Source: Otis tarda (taxonomy: Eukaryota > Chordata > Aves > Otidiformes > Otididae). Taken from it: a DNA stretch of 64,000 nucleotides. A model generated the notes under the pieces. That model saw only the letters and a program-made list of their open reading frames with translations, was not told the origin of the DNA and searched no databases. The DNA lies in assembly GCA_026413225.1 (NCBI GenBank), contig CM048554.1, forward strand, positions 72,470,463 through 72,534,462, in the 5' to 3' direction. The number at the start of each line of letters is the position of its first letter. Within the stretch, counting starts at the first letter, position 1. The translations under genes were made by a program, and so were the position numbers. Below are positions 10,127 to 25,100 of this stretch, in pieces.

Positions 10127-13100
10127 GTAAGTTTTGAAAAAATACACTTAAACTTTTGGTACGTAGATGGCTGTTAGCACTGTAAGACTTTTCTATTATG
10201 CATCAGTTTTTTCAAAATTATTTTAAAGACTATATCTGAGTAAAAGCAGAGTTTGAGAACTAACGTTTAACATTTGAATTTGTGGAACGTGGTAAGGAAG
10301 AGATTCCATTAACCAGATAGCATGAGTTTTCATTTTATACCTTCTTTATATACTTCTGTTCCAACAGATCCTGAAATTATTATAAACTCTAAAGACCCTG
10401 GAGGGGTCTTTAGAGGGGTGAGGGTGAAGGAGAGAAACCTTCGTTCTTTCAGTTTATCCACTTTCCATATCAGTTTCTGCCTAGTCTATGACTTTTCTTA
10501 TGTAAACCTAGGAAAACTGTACATTCACAAGAACTTGGCTGGGAATCTGTGCCTTACACAATTATCCTGAACTAGTTTCAGCTTCTTTTTAAAGTCACCT
10601 ATGATTTAATTGTGAATATTTATTTAAGTATTAATGTAAGTGGTTGGATCTTTAATCTTATGATTTCTTAGTGTTCCTTTGAGAAGTCAAGTGGAATTTA
10701 TTATTTCTTCTTCTACAGATGCACAACAAAGATAAGCAAAACCTCTCAGATCCAAAGAGTGATTCTGTGTGAGGCATTCAGGAGTTACCTCCTTGTTTCT
10801 ATTTGCCTGAAATGTTGATGTTGTTTAGAAGATCATGTACCTTTGCTCTGTAAAAGGACATTTTGTGCCTTGGGGCTAACTAGCTGTAGAAACCTATTGC
10901 AGAGGACTATCACCTGCTCCATTTTATTTCATACATTTATCTGACAGTTCCTTTAAAACTTTTGTTAATCCTTACACCAGTGAAAGAGTTAATTGCCTTC
11001 CCTGATGGAAGCCTATCATGCAACGAAAACTTTAATAGGAATCATTTGATTTAAGCTTAAATTAATTCAGAATAAGAAATAAGTTGCTCTTCCACTCAGC
11101 TCTGAAAGACAGGAAAGTCACATTCATGTTCAGTGAACATATTGTATAGGGATTCAGACAAGAAAAACACAATCTTGGTGTCTGAGAGCTGTAAATCTTA
11201 TTTTTTGCCTCCAGTCTACTTGTGTTCATATTTGCTTTGTGGCACCTTTGATTCTCACTATTGTCACGGCATGCCCAGTGTGCTGAAAACTCCTTCCTGA
11301 GAGTTGTTATATTAAGAGTGCTCTTACCTGTTTGCAGGACAAAACTTGAGACCTAACAGTCAGCTTCTCCAAAGCTGTTAGGCACATCCTCAAATAATTT
11401 GCACTTCACAGGCAGTGACTGATTCTGCACACCTTGAATGATGTGAAAAAATAGGCACCTTAGATCAAGAGTACTTTTGGTAGGAGAGGAAGGGCAGTCA
11501 CCATATGGCTGTGTAAAAGCCCTTCAAAAGGAGGGCAGACAAAAGGCATTTGGCTTGAAGGAAGGTCTTTCTGCTCCCAAGAGGTCAAAGCCACTTGGCT
11601 TTGCCATTTATGCCCAACGTATTTATGAAGCATTTGTTATTCACTCAGTGAACCAGAATCAGGAGATGAAAGCCAAATTCCTATTTGAGATAATTTAATT
11701 AACACTAGTTGATTCTGTCAATGTCTTTGATGGTACTCTGAAATTAGTCTCAAGTGAGGAGCTACTGGTGTGCCAACAATAAATTTATTCAAATTAGCAA
11801 CATTAGTAAAATAAAATCTGTTTTACAAGAAACTGGTGCTTTAGTATATTTTAATCTCAATTTTGGGGAAACATTTTGATTCTTTGTAAAAACATATATA
11901 TTTCTCTTATAGGAAGGAGAACTTGGAATTACTAATCTTTGCAATGTTAGTGACATCACTGGAGCAGTGAGTAATGATTTACTTTGTTAATTACTGACAC
12001 TTTATGTTACTGCTATTTGAATAAAATGGGTACAATGATCACATTGTGAAAGATTTCACATAAATGTGCACAGTTGCCTGTCTGCAAGTCAGTAGATTAT
12101 GTGCTTAGATCTGGCTTAAATTATTAAAGACAGAACTACCTTTTTTGTTTAAAGAAAATGTGTAAAGGTTGTGGATCTCTGATGTGAGTCTTGTTCACAT
12201 TTGTGATCTACAAAGTTCATAACCACTCATTTTTTTGAGAAAATGAGTCAAAACTAGTGCTGCCTCCAAAATGTGAATCATTAAGACAGTTTTATTCAGC
12301 TACCTTTGCACAGTTAAGTAGTTTATATTGTTTTCACAGTGATTTGATGGGAGAAAACTTAAAATGTTGATTTCTGATAATTTAGACTTCTGTAGGACTT
12401 CAAATGGTTGTGTCTATTCTGGGGGCCACTTTAGCTTAACTTGAGCTTTCCATAGCAGCATTCCTGTGAGGACTTTAGCTGATGTTCTCCTAGATTAGAT
12501 TTCAAATGCAATTCAAGCTGGCAGTTATACATATTCTTTGAAGAGTGGTGGAGAATTCGGTCATCAATATTTTCCACAGGGACCTGTGGAAAGCAGCCTC
12601 TCAGCACCTGGTATCTAGCAAGGCTGGGTCATTTATGATGCCGGGACCATAAAAGGCTGTGTTGTCATGACAATAGATAGCAAGGTTGCCTCGCTTATTT
12701 AGTTTACTGTGTATCTTTGCTTAGTGTTATCAAGTATTACTATTTTTTTCATGAGGCTTTGCAATGTTTGATGTCTGTCTCCTGCTTCCAAAGCTGTTCC
12801 CTTCCAGCTTCCTTTTAAAAAGAAAAATGTACGTGACCATTAAGAAGTGGATGGGACAGAACAGACAAGTGAGATCCAATACCAAATACATAATATTTAT
12901 TCTTGAAAACTCATGGTTTTAATGCCGATGCCTTGCCTGTTTGAGAGCGGGGAGCTTGTGTTGAATGGCTTTCTACTGTGCTTGGTTGTGCTGTGTACTG
13001 CATATCTGTTACATCCCCAGAGAACAAATGGCAAAGTAAAGCTGGGAGAGTGGGAGTACTGACCACACACATCATGGCTGGCTGACTCATTCCCAGAGCA

Positions 13101-16100
13101 GGACAGAACATGAACTGCCTTAGCCAGCGCTCCTTCTGCCCCTGGAGCAGCTCTTTCCAAAGGCCTGTGTAAAGCTGAGATCTGTCCTCAGCTGATGGTC
13201 ACAGTCTACTCTGGTGCTCTGCAGTCCTTTTAGTGCTCTTAGTACATGCAAGGATGTCAAAGTCTTTAGCAGAGCTCAACATGTATTTGAACATCTACTG
13301 CTTTGCACAAAACAACCTCTAAGAATGATTTATTTTTCCTTCTGTTCTGTATTTGATCTTGCATTGAGAAGGGCACTATGCAACACAACCTCATTACTGT
13401 AGTATCTGAGTACCTGTCATCTTTGGTATATTTAGTATTTTTGTTACAAAGTGCTGTAGTTGCCTATCTTATTGGTGAGGAAACAGGGCATGAAGGAACT
13501 AAATGACTTGGTCATGCAGAATATTTTACTGCAGCTGAAAATTGAACTATTGTACTCACTCTTAGCACTGGAGTATGCCTTTTTTTTAAAAAAATGTGAT
13601 TTCAAAGTTCTTTTTAAAGCCATCGTCTGTCTTTGCAGTGCACACAGGGATGTCAGTTTTGGAATGCAACAGTGCAAATCAATTGTCCACTGAAATGTGT
13701 GAGTATTGCCTTAGCCTTGGTTCTGTAGCACTTGTCTCCAGTCCATCAAGTACCTTATCCAGTGGCAGATGTGGAAAACATTACCAGAGTAGTCTTTCTG
13801 TGAATGGATGTAATGTCCATATTTTCTCTCAGTACGTTTGTATATACACTTTTGGGAAACTAATAATTCTTACTATGGGAGTCACCTGTAATATCAAAAG
13901 TTTTCATTGTGTTTGTCAAAATGTGAGGACATTTCACAGTGCATTAAGCTGAACCACTCACCCTGATTTTCAGACACTGAGAAAGAATCAGTGCTTTTCA
14001 GGATTTTACCCTATTGGGGCCTGTCTCGGAGTTATATGCAGATGTAAATGAAGCACACAGCCTTTACTAGATTGAATTGTTGCTTTAACTAAACCAGATG
14101 GATAAGAATTAGCATTGGTCTGGGACAACTGTCATGATAGTTTTTAAACTGCTCTTTTTTCTGGACCTCTTGAACACCTGAAGCTCATTCATCCATGACA
14201 TCATTTTGATGTTGACTTTCTGGTTTTTCAAGTGTGGGTTTTCCTTCTTTAATTATTTGCTGGTGATAAGGTTTTGCAGTGTAATTTTACTGTAAGAAAC
14301 TTCTAATTAATTTATATTATCTGTTTGAAATTCTTTGTGTTTATATTTATGCTAATCCCATATATTATCAATTTGCTTTTTGGCAGAACAAGACATACAC
14401 CAGAGCATGTGAGGTAAGTTGAATGCTATCAGACCAATACAAAAAAAATTACTGTTACAGTGGCTACTATGTCCATATAGTGCTAGGAAATACAGTGTAG
14501 ATGCTCAAACTTATCAATCCAGGTCTAATTGTTTTGTGCTCCCTAAAGCTGAAGAATGAGTTCGGTATCTGAATCCTTGCTTTCCAGCACGGTGGCTAAG
14601 GACTTGTTTGCATTGAAAACTGCTGTGTAGCAAAGAATATTGCTTTAAAGAAAGCAGACTAATCACACCAGCATAGAACTCAGTGTAGACCTATTTAAAC
14701 TATGTTCCAGGCTCTCACAGGAGTCTTGTTCTACCTAGCGTTTCATTAACGCCATCAAAAATGAACCAGAGAGAATGCTTATTAAGGCTGGTATAACACC
14801 AGCTTGGGGAGAAGTTGAAACAAGGAGCAGGACCTAGAAGACAAAACACACTCTTGACTGGGTAGAGTGTCCAAATGAAGTAAACTGCAATTCAGTGAGG
14901 GGCAGCATGTTGCCCTTCAGAAACAGACCTCAAATGGGAAGGGCCTGGTCTGCGCTGCAGATGGACTGGTGTTAGCAGTAAAAAGTATGAGGCAACAAAC
15001 TGCTGCTAAAGAGATAAAGAGATGATGCCTTTCTGGGGCCCTTTTAGCATGAACACAGAGTGTAGGATGGGATGGGGATGAGACAATTGCAGGATTGCGT
15101 TAGAGATTGTTGAAGCCTCAGTATGCAGGTTGTACCTAAAAGGGAGCAACACACTTCAAGCAGGTGATGGAGGAGTTGGAGGGAATCTCGAGTAGAGCAC
15201 AAACTCATTGGCAATTTGGAAATTTGATGGAAATAATTTATTTTTTAAATGTTTTTTCAAATCTGGGGAATTGTGACCATGATGAAGGTTTACAAATATG
15301 CAAATGGTGGTTTTTGAGCGTAGGAACAGACCAAAAAGTAACCAACTATTGTAGAAACACAGAATTAGTGCGCGGTGATTTTTTTTTTTTTTTTTTTGTC
15401 AGCCATGCAGTATCTCAACCAAATTCACTAACTCTGCCAGGGCTTTTGCAGGATTATTTTTCCACTGGATCAGCTGGCTGATTTGACTCCCCACATGGTT
15501 AGGCAAGCACCAGGTCAGAGGATCAGGTCATAGCAGTCTGCAGGGGAAAGGAGGGGGAGCAAGAGCGGGACTTTTCCTTTGGTGTTGGCTGAGCTCTGTC
15601 CTTTCACTGCACTTGGGGACTGAAATCTGGTAGTAATACTCCTGTTGGATACTACCTCTCATCTAGGAACAGAATTTTCTATTACCTCTCATCTAGCCAC
15701 TGAATTTTGTAAGAAAATTCATGAAAAAGGGCAGAAGAATCTGGCTCATACTGGGGCAGTTCTGATCGATGGAGAATACATGAGGATTTCCTGGTTTCAG
15801 GCAGAGCAGATGGCAAATTCCCCTCAAAAGTTCTAAGACTAGGAGCTTTAGTAATCCTCTTACCTCAAGCAAAAATTGGATTTATGGTTCAGACAAAGAT
15901 CACAAGAAGAAAGACAAACACGACAAAAAACAAATGTTCAGAAATGTCTGTGTTAAATGAAGCAGAAAGCACTATGAATCAGCATGTAATCTAGGGACAC
16001 TATCCCTTACAAACTAAACAAAACCTGGTTGTAAATGAAAGCTCCGGTGTACAGTTGATAACTGATGCCTGCTAATACCCGGATCTTTGTCTGCTAACAG

Positions 16101-19100
16101 TCATTATAATCCATCCGGAAGCATTTTATTTCTCAGAATATGAAAACACTGGAAAAAACTTTTTAAGTGCCTGCACTTGGCACTGAATGCCTAGATGTGA
16201 AATAACGTATATCGGTACATACTACTAAGCAAGTTTTTAAATTCTTCTCAGCTGCGACTGTGTTGTCTGAAATACCATGCCTTATCAGTTCCCGTAAAGT
16301 GCCGGAAGTGTATGTCCTAGAATGACAGGAAGAGCAATTAAAAAAATTTGCTCACTTAACATAATGAATTGCTTCTGAATGATGTAAAGGTTAATTATAA
16401 CTTGAAAGGTGGCTGCTGTATGAAGCAAACATCAAGATTTTATAGGCCCAATGAACTTGCAGAATAAAATGAGCCCAAATAAAATGCCTGTCTAGAAAAG
16501 CTCAAACCACCACTTCTCAAAAGGTTTGGCTTTTCAAGAGATGCAGTTTTATGTGTAATTTTTATGCTACAGAGATCTACCTGGAAAATATTACTACCTC
16601 TTCTTAAGTTCTCTAACTATAAAGCAGGGTAACAGTATATTTATATTCCCTACCTAAACTGAAAACTCTTAGGAGTTTTCTGTTCTTAGGAAGCGAGTGT
16701 GGAGAACTCACTGTCCTGGGTTATTTGTTATGTTTGCGGCTTGTAGACACAACTGTACCAGAAGGAGTAACTACTAACAAGGAACTGTGAATTAGGCATG
16801 GCTGCTTGGACAAATTACTAATTTCAACTATTTTGAAAATTGACTGGAAGTACATTTGTAAGAATGGGACTCATTCATAGGAAAGAAATGAAGCAGGGAA
16901 AGGGTGAAACCCAACATGTGGCATGTATCATCAACAAGTTAAAATACATTATTTCCTGACTCCATGGTTGTCATTGAAGTCTATTTCCAACTTTAATGTA
17001 GCCCCATATATGTACTTTCCACAAAGGGACAGTGTGTAAGGAGGAAAAACCCTAATTCAGTGCCCAGTGAACTGGTGGAAAGGCTCTCAGGAAGCTCTTT
17101 GGAGTGAGTTTGTGTACTGCTATTTTTTAGAATGAATGTCATGATTTCCACAAGGTTTGTGTGTTATTCAAAATGTCCACAGGATTTGTATGTGTTTAAA
17201 ATGTGTCTGCACAATTCTAGGAGGAAGTTTGCCTTTACACAAAACTAACCAGTGAGTTCTGTACCCTACACAGACCGTTTCCTGTAAGTTTGGCTGTAGC
17301 CGTGCAGAGGATGCATATGGAGTTGAAGCACAGAGTAAGTCTGAATAGAGTTCTGTGTCTGATTCACAGTCTGGTAAATTCAGTTTTAAGATTATAGTCT
17401 TGTAGATTTATTTGAAAAAAAATAGGAATGTCTGAGTGTTTTTATTAATGAGAAAATTACCACTCCTCTTTTTTTTTTTTCTTTTAACAAATACAATGAA
17501 GTTAACTCAATCTTATAGTAAAACTTTTTTCCTTCACTTTCCTGGACATGAGACTTTTAAAATCCAGTCTCAACTGTTTAAGGTTATACTTTGTCAAGAC
17601 TTGTCTGCTAACTTGAAATCGTTGCCAAAACCTCCTGCAACTTACATGGGAATAAATGGGCCAATACAGTGCTATTGAAATAGGCTCCTTGCAAATCTCT
17701 CCAGAAGTCTCCCCTACCTTCTCTAGGTTTCTATTCAGCAAAATTTTACTAAGTACTGGTAATTAAAACTGCATTTACCCAAATGCAGCTTTATTGTCAC
17801 ATTTGTTCACATTAAGCTTGGCCCTGTTCAGGCTTACTTATTATGATTCAGCAACATTTTCAACATATTCTTTGCTGTGTTTTTACTGGCTTCACAGCTT
17901 TCAGATGTGTGGGGTAATAAGCTTTTACCCTTAAGGCCCAGAAATTGCCATGAAAGGTTTTTTTCATACCGCTGTATTGTATTTTCCCCTCAGACTACTT
18001 GAACAAGCCTGGAGCACCATTTGCATCTACCATTGGAAGCCACAATGTCACATTAGGGTGGAAGCCAGCTAACATCTCTGGGGTGAAATATATTATCCAG
18101 TGGAAGTTCAAGCAGCTCCCTGGAGACTGGAGATACACAGAGGTAAAGAAGGACACTTCCTTTTACTTTGCAAGGAAATAGGTTCTTGGTTTTATTTATA
18201 ATCCAGTCCTGTTTCACTGGAGGAAAAAAAAAATATTGTTCATTAATAGAGTGCAATCACATCAAAAACCACATGAGGAAAGAAAGTAATGATTAGATTT
18301 TGAAACAGCTGTAATTTACTGCTGAATTAAGTTATTCCTTTATATTTTTCTAGGAATTGGCTAAGATTGGTAAAATATTTTGGGATTCTTAGGGTACTTG
18401 CAGGGCACTGGTTGTGTTTGTCATCTGTGCTTTTCACTTCACTTTAGAAAGACATTGGATAATATGTTATGTGCATGTAAGAGGTTTACAAAATCGTGAG
18501 TAGCATTGAGAAGCTGAGAAGTGGACAACTGTTATTCATTTCCTCCAATACAGGAATTAGGGACCTTGATGGAAACTAGCAGGTAGCAGGTTCAAAACCA
18601 GCAAATGAAGGTACTTTCTTGCAGAATGTGTAGTTAAAATATTCATCTGGTTCATGGCACATGTGGATGTTAAATTACTAAATTTAAAGTACTAAATATT
18701 AAAATTACTAAAATTACTAAATGGGGTTCAAAAAGTGACTGGACAAATGAATGGAAGAAAAAATTGGGTTCTACTAAGTGCAAACATTGCCATTGTTTCA
18801 TGTTGAGTCATGCTTATAAAATGCCAAGACTGAGAGTATTAGAGAGAAATATTAATGTAGGCTTTCTTTTTTTTTATGCCTTTCCCTAGAGATATTTTTT
18901 GGTTCTTGTCAAAGACACAATACTTGGCTAGATAGACCTTTGTTCTGACTCAGTACGGTTGTTCTCATATTATGTCCTTTTGCGTCAACTGTATGTTTGT
19001 TATCTTGCTATCATCTCTATTGGACCAATTTGCAGAGGATGTTAATTGGTGCCAAAAATCAAAGGTAAAGATAATTTGCTAAGCAGGAAGTTCTTCTGAA

Positions 19101-22100
19101 TTAATCATTGGTGAAATAATGGAGAAAAATTACTTCAGACGATAAATATATTAGGGTAACTAGACGCCTTTGCACCTTAAACCTGTAGTATACATATCAA
19201 CAATTTAAAATACATTGCCCATTTAGGTTTTTTTTTACCTTCTTATTCAAATTTATTATTGTATTGCATCTATCCTTCCATGCATCCTATCATTACTTAG
19301 ATTTGGTAGTGTGTTCTGAAGAGAAAAGAAAAAGTTCTGAAAGAATGGAAAATCAAAGTCTGTGGTGAAAATAACTCACAGAATTTCTTCTTATTTAAAC
19401 TTAGGATGCTGCACTTTAGTATTCTGAAATATGTATATCATTGTATGAGACCTCTTTGGCCCTGGGAACACCCTGCATACTAACTGCAGACAGAGGATGA
19501 AAAAAAATAATTGTGTCTGTGTATTGATCTAGGTGGTGTCTGAAAATTCATATACAGTCAAAAACCTTCAAGCCTTCACAGAGTATGTGTTTCGAGTAGT
19601 TTGGATCATTACATCTCAGCTGCAGCTCCATTCTCCATCGAGTCCCAGTTACAGGACGCATGCTTTTGGAGGTATTGAACCACACTATTAATTGCATTTT
19701 TCAGGACCATATCAGAAACATTTACGTTTCCTTGTTAGTTCTTTTATAGAAAACATTGATGCTTAATCTTCAGAATGATTTGTATGTTGTCTACAGGGTA
19801 GCTGCAGAAGACCGAACTAAAATATATTACCTCTTTTTGTTTGAACTAGAAGATTTAGGGCTGCTTCCTGCTTTTAGTTTTAAAAACATGCACAGAAAAG
19901 TACATGGTCAAAATTGTGAGGGCACATTGGATACTTTTGTGCATGATTATGCATATTAACTTTTTGACCGAAACGCAGACACATTTTCCTGGACACTGAA
20001 AAAAGTTAACCATTGCTGAAATTTTATGCTGTCTCTAATCATATTTATTAGTACCAATGAATTAACAGGCATGAAACCTAAAAATGTACCTAAAAAAAAA
20101 AATAATGTCTTAAGTGCCATCCCAAAGTCACTTATTTCTGTGTCTTGCAGCTCCCATAACAGCTCCTGTCATTAAAGATATTCAGAGTTCAAGTCCAAAC
20201 ACTGTTGAAGTTAGCTGGTCTCCACCACTTTTTCCCAATGGATTGATTGTTGGATATAACTTGCTCCTGACCAGTGAGAATCACGAACTGTTGAGAGCCT
20301 CAACAGGGCATAGCTTTCAGTTCTACTCCACCTTCCCAAACAACACTTACAGGTACGGAAAGAAAAGAAAATCAACAGAGCCAAGAGTGCTGTAGCATCT
20401 CTTGCCCAGATAGTATAGGGTATGCCTAAATATCACTTATGCACAATTACGTTGTTTGCTATGCTGTTTATCACGTTTTTGCCAAAAGCAAGGGTACCTT
20501 TCTTGAGATAATGGAGTTGTTCCAGATGAGTTGCCTGCTTACGAGGAAGTCAGATGGGGAGGAAGGAAAAGCAATTTGATATAAGGCCAACAGGCTGCAT
20601 TTTCTTAGCTGCTGTTTTTCATTTTTTTAAGTTTGTGTGGCATATTTTCATTATATTCAGAGAATGACAGAGCAGTCCCCTCTAGTCCTTTAAACAGCTG
20701 GAAAAATTCCTTTATTTTTATTAAACACAAAGACCTGCATTCTTCTTGCACTGGCAAATACAGATCTGCCTTTGAAATGAAATTGAGTTGCTCTTCTGAG
20801 TTTGAAACCCTATTTTGAATTTTAATTTAGAGGAATCAGTTGCTGTCCCGCCTTTGGGGAATTCAGATTGTGGTTGGTTTTATTTTTATTATAAATTTCC
20901 CAGAGCATTATAGTTAAATGGGAATTTTCCAAAAGTCAAGCACTTCTGTAGCAGCTGCCCTACTCGATAAAATGTTTTTCAAGCAATCTTTCAAAAGAAA
21001 CCTGCAAACCAAAACCTGTCTCTTTGGTTTACTATAGGTTCAGTATTGTGGCAGTTAATGAGTTTGGTGCTGGACCCCCTGCGGAAGCCAACATCACAAC
21101 CCCAGAGTCCAAAGGTACAAAAGTAGTGGGGTCCTTATCACTGTTTGCTCCTGGGGACAAAGTCACATTCTCTGGGCTGCCGTGTACCTGACAGAAGAGA
21201 ATGATATTTAGACTGTAAACAGTGGATGACAAGGAGTTGTACACTGAGGAGTCAACAGCATATCAGAGAGAGTCCTGTTCTTCAGCTGGAGATATTATTG
21301 GGCTACACAGCATGGTAATAAGCTGAGATGCTGGTAGGCACAAACAAATTTGGCCTGAATTGTATCATAGATGAAAAACACCTCAGTGGTCCAAGGCAGC
21401 AATTGAGAGAACATAAGATCATTTTCTAGATGAGCTTTTAACAGCTAAAAACCAAATTTATTTCTTCTAATAATATTAAATGCTTAATATGAAACACTTT
21501 TTTTCAAAACATCCTCAGTCTCATGCCAAATATTTGAAATTATATCAATTTTTGTTGTTCTTTCATGGCTGTATTTATTTTACTACTATATTAACTAATT
21601 AATAATGAAAGTAATGATACACAACAAATATCATTCAAAGAATTGCAGAAATATTAATTAATTGCCAGAGAAAGGTACACGTTGAGATAGAGCATAAATG
21701 AGAATGAAATAAATGTTACTAAAATGTATCTTTAGAAAAGAAAACAGAAGATGCTCCCCTCCTCCTGAAGATGTCCTGTTGTCAAACGTCTGGAAACTCT
21801 TCAGCTCTAGCAAACACTTTAAGTCTGTCTCTGAATATTGGTCTTCTGATATTGGTTGGAGCAACTGAGCTTATAGCTTCTCCAATGCTTTAAAGTATGA
21901 ATTTTTTTTTTTTTGTAGTGGTAGCTCACATATGAGCTAATATATGCTTATCTGGAGACTCTACAGAGGTTTGCTCTAGGATTGGCTGACTGTGAGCCAT
22001 AAACTTTTGTGCCATTTATGAAATGTCCAGGCTGGTACACCTGACTGTGTTCATTAAGTCAAGCCAATTACCAATCAATCAATTTAAGGTAGAAAACAAA

Positions 22101-25100
22101 CACACAACTCTAACCTCACAAAAAAACACCTTCTGGTGGTGGGGAACTATTCCACCTCCCCTTACTAGCGACCGTGTAAAAGGTCAATTGATTCCCATGA
22201 ATTGCACTGGCATGAGCTTTATCTCTGAGCTAACGTGAACAGAAGCAACCCTTCCTCATGTATGACATTCAGCAATGGTGTTACTGCATCAGGTACTGAG
22301 CTGTGTAGATCTGAGCCCTGAGAAGAATCTGATCTCTGGGCTAGATTGCAATAAATGTCCCCCGAAAAGAGATACGGAGGTGATACTGGCCTCTTCTACT
22401 CTGCTCTGGAGAGATCATTACTGAAGTGACTTGTGGTGTGTGTATCGTGAGAAATGCATGCAGCTCAATCTATGCAGATTATTTGGGAAAGAATTAAATG
22501 GCATTTTATCACGTTCTCATGACACCCATATGAGGAAATTATATTTGATAGCAGACAGCTGTTTAAACTAGAAGGGAGGGAAAGGGAAGGATTGATTTGA
22601 AACTGAAATTAGCGAAATTCAAACTCGAAATAATGCACCACTTTCTAAAATGAAGGTAACTACCTTGTGAATCAATTTAGCAGGGGATGTGCAAGATTTT
22701 CAGGGATCTGATATTCAGAAGCAAGACTAGCTGTCTTTCCCAGAGCAATGCGTAGCCGAGACAGAGGTATGGATTTGCTGCAGAGGCTTTGATATAAGCT
22801 ACTTGGGCCTGTATAAGCACAAAGTCAGCTTATGTGTCCAAACCTTTCCTTCTTGACTTTAAAATCTGTGACTTTATTAAAAAAAACTCATATTTTAAAT
22901 TTATCAACTCTGAAGAAGATAATATTATCCCATTATCATCTTTATCTCTACTACTTGTTCCTTGAAAAAATCACTGGTCAGCACGATGAAGTACGTGAAA
23001 TAAACATACTTATTTGCTCTCCCCCAGCTCTGTGGGATAATATTCTAGTCCCACTGGAGTTTTCAAAGAGGCCCAGAGGGGTCAAATATCCCACTTCCGT
23101 TGGATCTCCAAGCGACATGGATGTCTTGGTGCCTTTGTTTCCTTGGGACTCCATAGGGTCCCATTTGCTCCAGCTGACTTTCCCTCACTAGGGACTCACT
23201 GCTGCTACAGGAAACAATGGTGTGAAGTTCAGTGGTGCAGTCTCACCTGGGGTGAGCAGCCAGAAGGCACTGTAATGATAAACCTCTGTCCACTTTCAGC
23301 ACTCAAAGAGTTGTAGTCAGTCATTGCTAGTATAAAAATATATATGTACATGTATGTATGTGTGTGCATGTGTATACGCATGTCTATTAATGAGGTGTTT
23401 CAGTTGGGAAAATTCTTCTCTGTGTTGCAGTCATCTATCTTAATTCTGAATTTCTCCGTTTGTTAGTTAAGGAAAAAGCAACATGGCTCTTCCTATCCAG
23501 ACACCAGTCTTTAAGGAAGAGACACATGGAACATTTCCTCAAAGCAGCCCAGTGCCTGCAAAATGGTATTATACACCACAACATTACAGGTAAAAGCAGA
23601 TCAGGCTTTCTCCTTTTCTCTCAAGTACAACTTAGACCTCTGTGTTCATCAAGGACAGAATGCACCTCACCTAGCCTGAGACAGTATCCAGCCTCCCTTT
23701 ACAGTCAATGGGGAGAAATAGGAACTTTCAGAACATGATTTGACCTATTTGAAATGACAGGCATTGGAAAGAGACGAATTGTCCTTCCCAGCACAACCTT
23801 TTCTAGGCAGCTACTTTGGAGCCGGATTTTTACATAATAGATATCTAAATGGAGGTAAGAGGAAACCAAAACAGATGTTTTCCTATGATTAATGACTATT
23901 TTTTCAACATGAATGTGCGGAGGTGGAGTGGTTCAGACTTAAGAATTAAATAACACAAAGTATCAAAACGCACTGACTGAAGAGTATGCTGGTGTGTTAG
24001 CTAGTCTGGGGCACAGAGCTGTGTAACGAGACATTTGGTAGCCTAAGTTACCAGACAACCATGTTATCCCAAATTACTTGCCACTGGAGTGTTCCTTACC
24101 TACAGTGATGCTGTATTTGGTTCTTGGAGACAGTGTGGAAATCTGAGTTTACCTACTGAAGAGCCACAAAAGCACCAGAGAACGGATGTAGTCCCTGACT
24201 AAATATCCTTTGATAGTACAGGGGTGGCACAGACAATGTTTAGCTTGAATTGGAGTGAATGGTGTTTTGTGAGGAGATGCAAACTGCATCTGTTTGCCCT
24301 GGAGAGAGGGAATCACTGTCAGTTGGTTTGTATGTTATATATTCTCTTTTTGTCTGACTACCTTTCTGAAGGGCAACTGTCTATAATAATGTAACTTAGA
24401 CAGCAAATGGGAAAGTTTCCTTATTATCTGGAAGAAGACTAGGAGTGGAGGAGAAAACCAGTTAACTTTTCTCCAGTGATATTGAATTGCAGATTGAAAA
24501 ATACTTCTTTTTAAGGCAAGTAGAAGAAGTAACTGAAAAACTGGAACATTTCTTATACTTTCTGTGTGCACATATCTGTCTATTTTTAGGAATTTCTGTG
24601 AATGTTCATCAACAACTTGTCTATTTTTCTGAGGGGAATTCCATCTGGGTGAAAGGAGCCGCAAATATGTCCAATGTATCTGACCTGACACTCTTATATG
24701 CTGGCTGGGGGAATATTACATCCATCTCAGTAGACTGGCTTTACCAGAGGATATACTTTGTCATGAATAAAAAGGTAGTCCTCTAGGGCTCAATTAATTT
24801 CTTACTTCATTTGAACGATTACTGTGATTTATTTTACATGAGAAAATCTGCTTTATATATCGATATATATGCAAAAATATAATTATAGAAATAGATTTTT
24901 AATAATACTCACATATTTCAGATTTTAAAAAAGAAGAAAGACTTGACTATCAGGTCATATTTAAAGCAAATAGGCTATATGGAACTCTGTGTCCTTGTCT
25001 TATTTTTCTCCTTAGGACATAAAAAGCTTTGGTTTTAACTGCTTAGTTTTTGAAACTGACTTCACATCCACCTCATACTGAATATAAGCAACCTTGTTTT

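Larger units (their letters stand above)
10127..17273 (+). other. ROS1: ROS1 introns 1-3 (with exons 2 and 3 inside)
   Basis: About 7 kb of AT-rich intron with only the 54-nt and 27-nt exons. A 30-bp imperfect tandem duplication lies at 15651-15710 and a T17 run near 15380. No other coding or mobile sequence recognised. Confidence 0.6.

Noticed and set aside
13596..13952. 118-codon + frame in intron 2
   Set aside because: No domain, no conservation signal visible, and AT-rich intron context.
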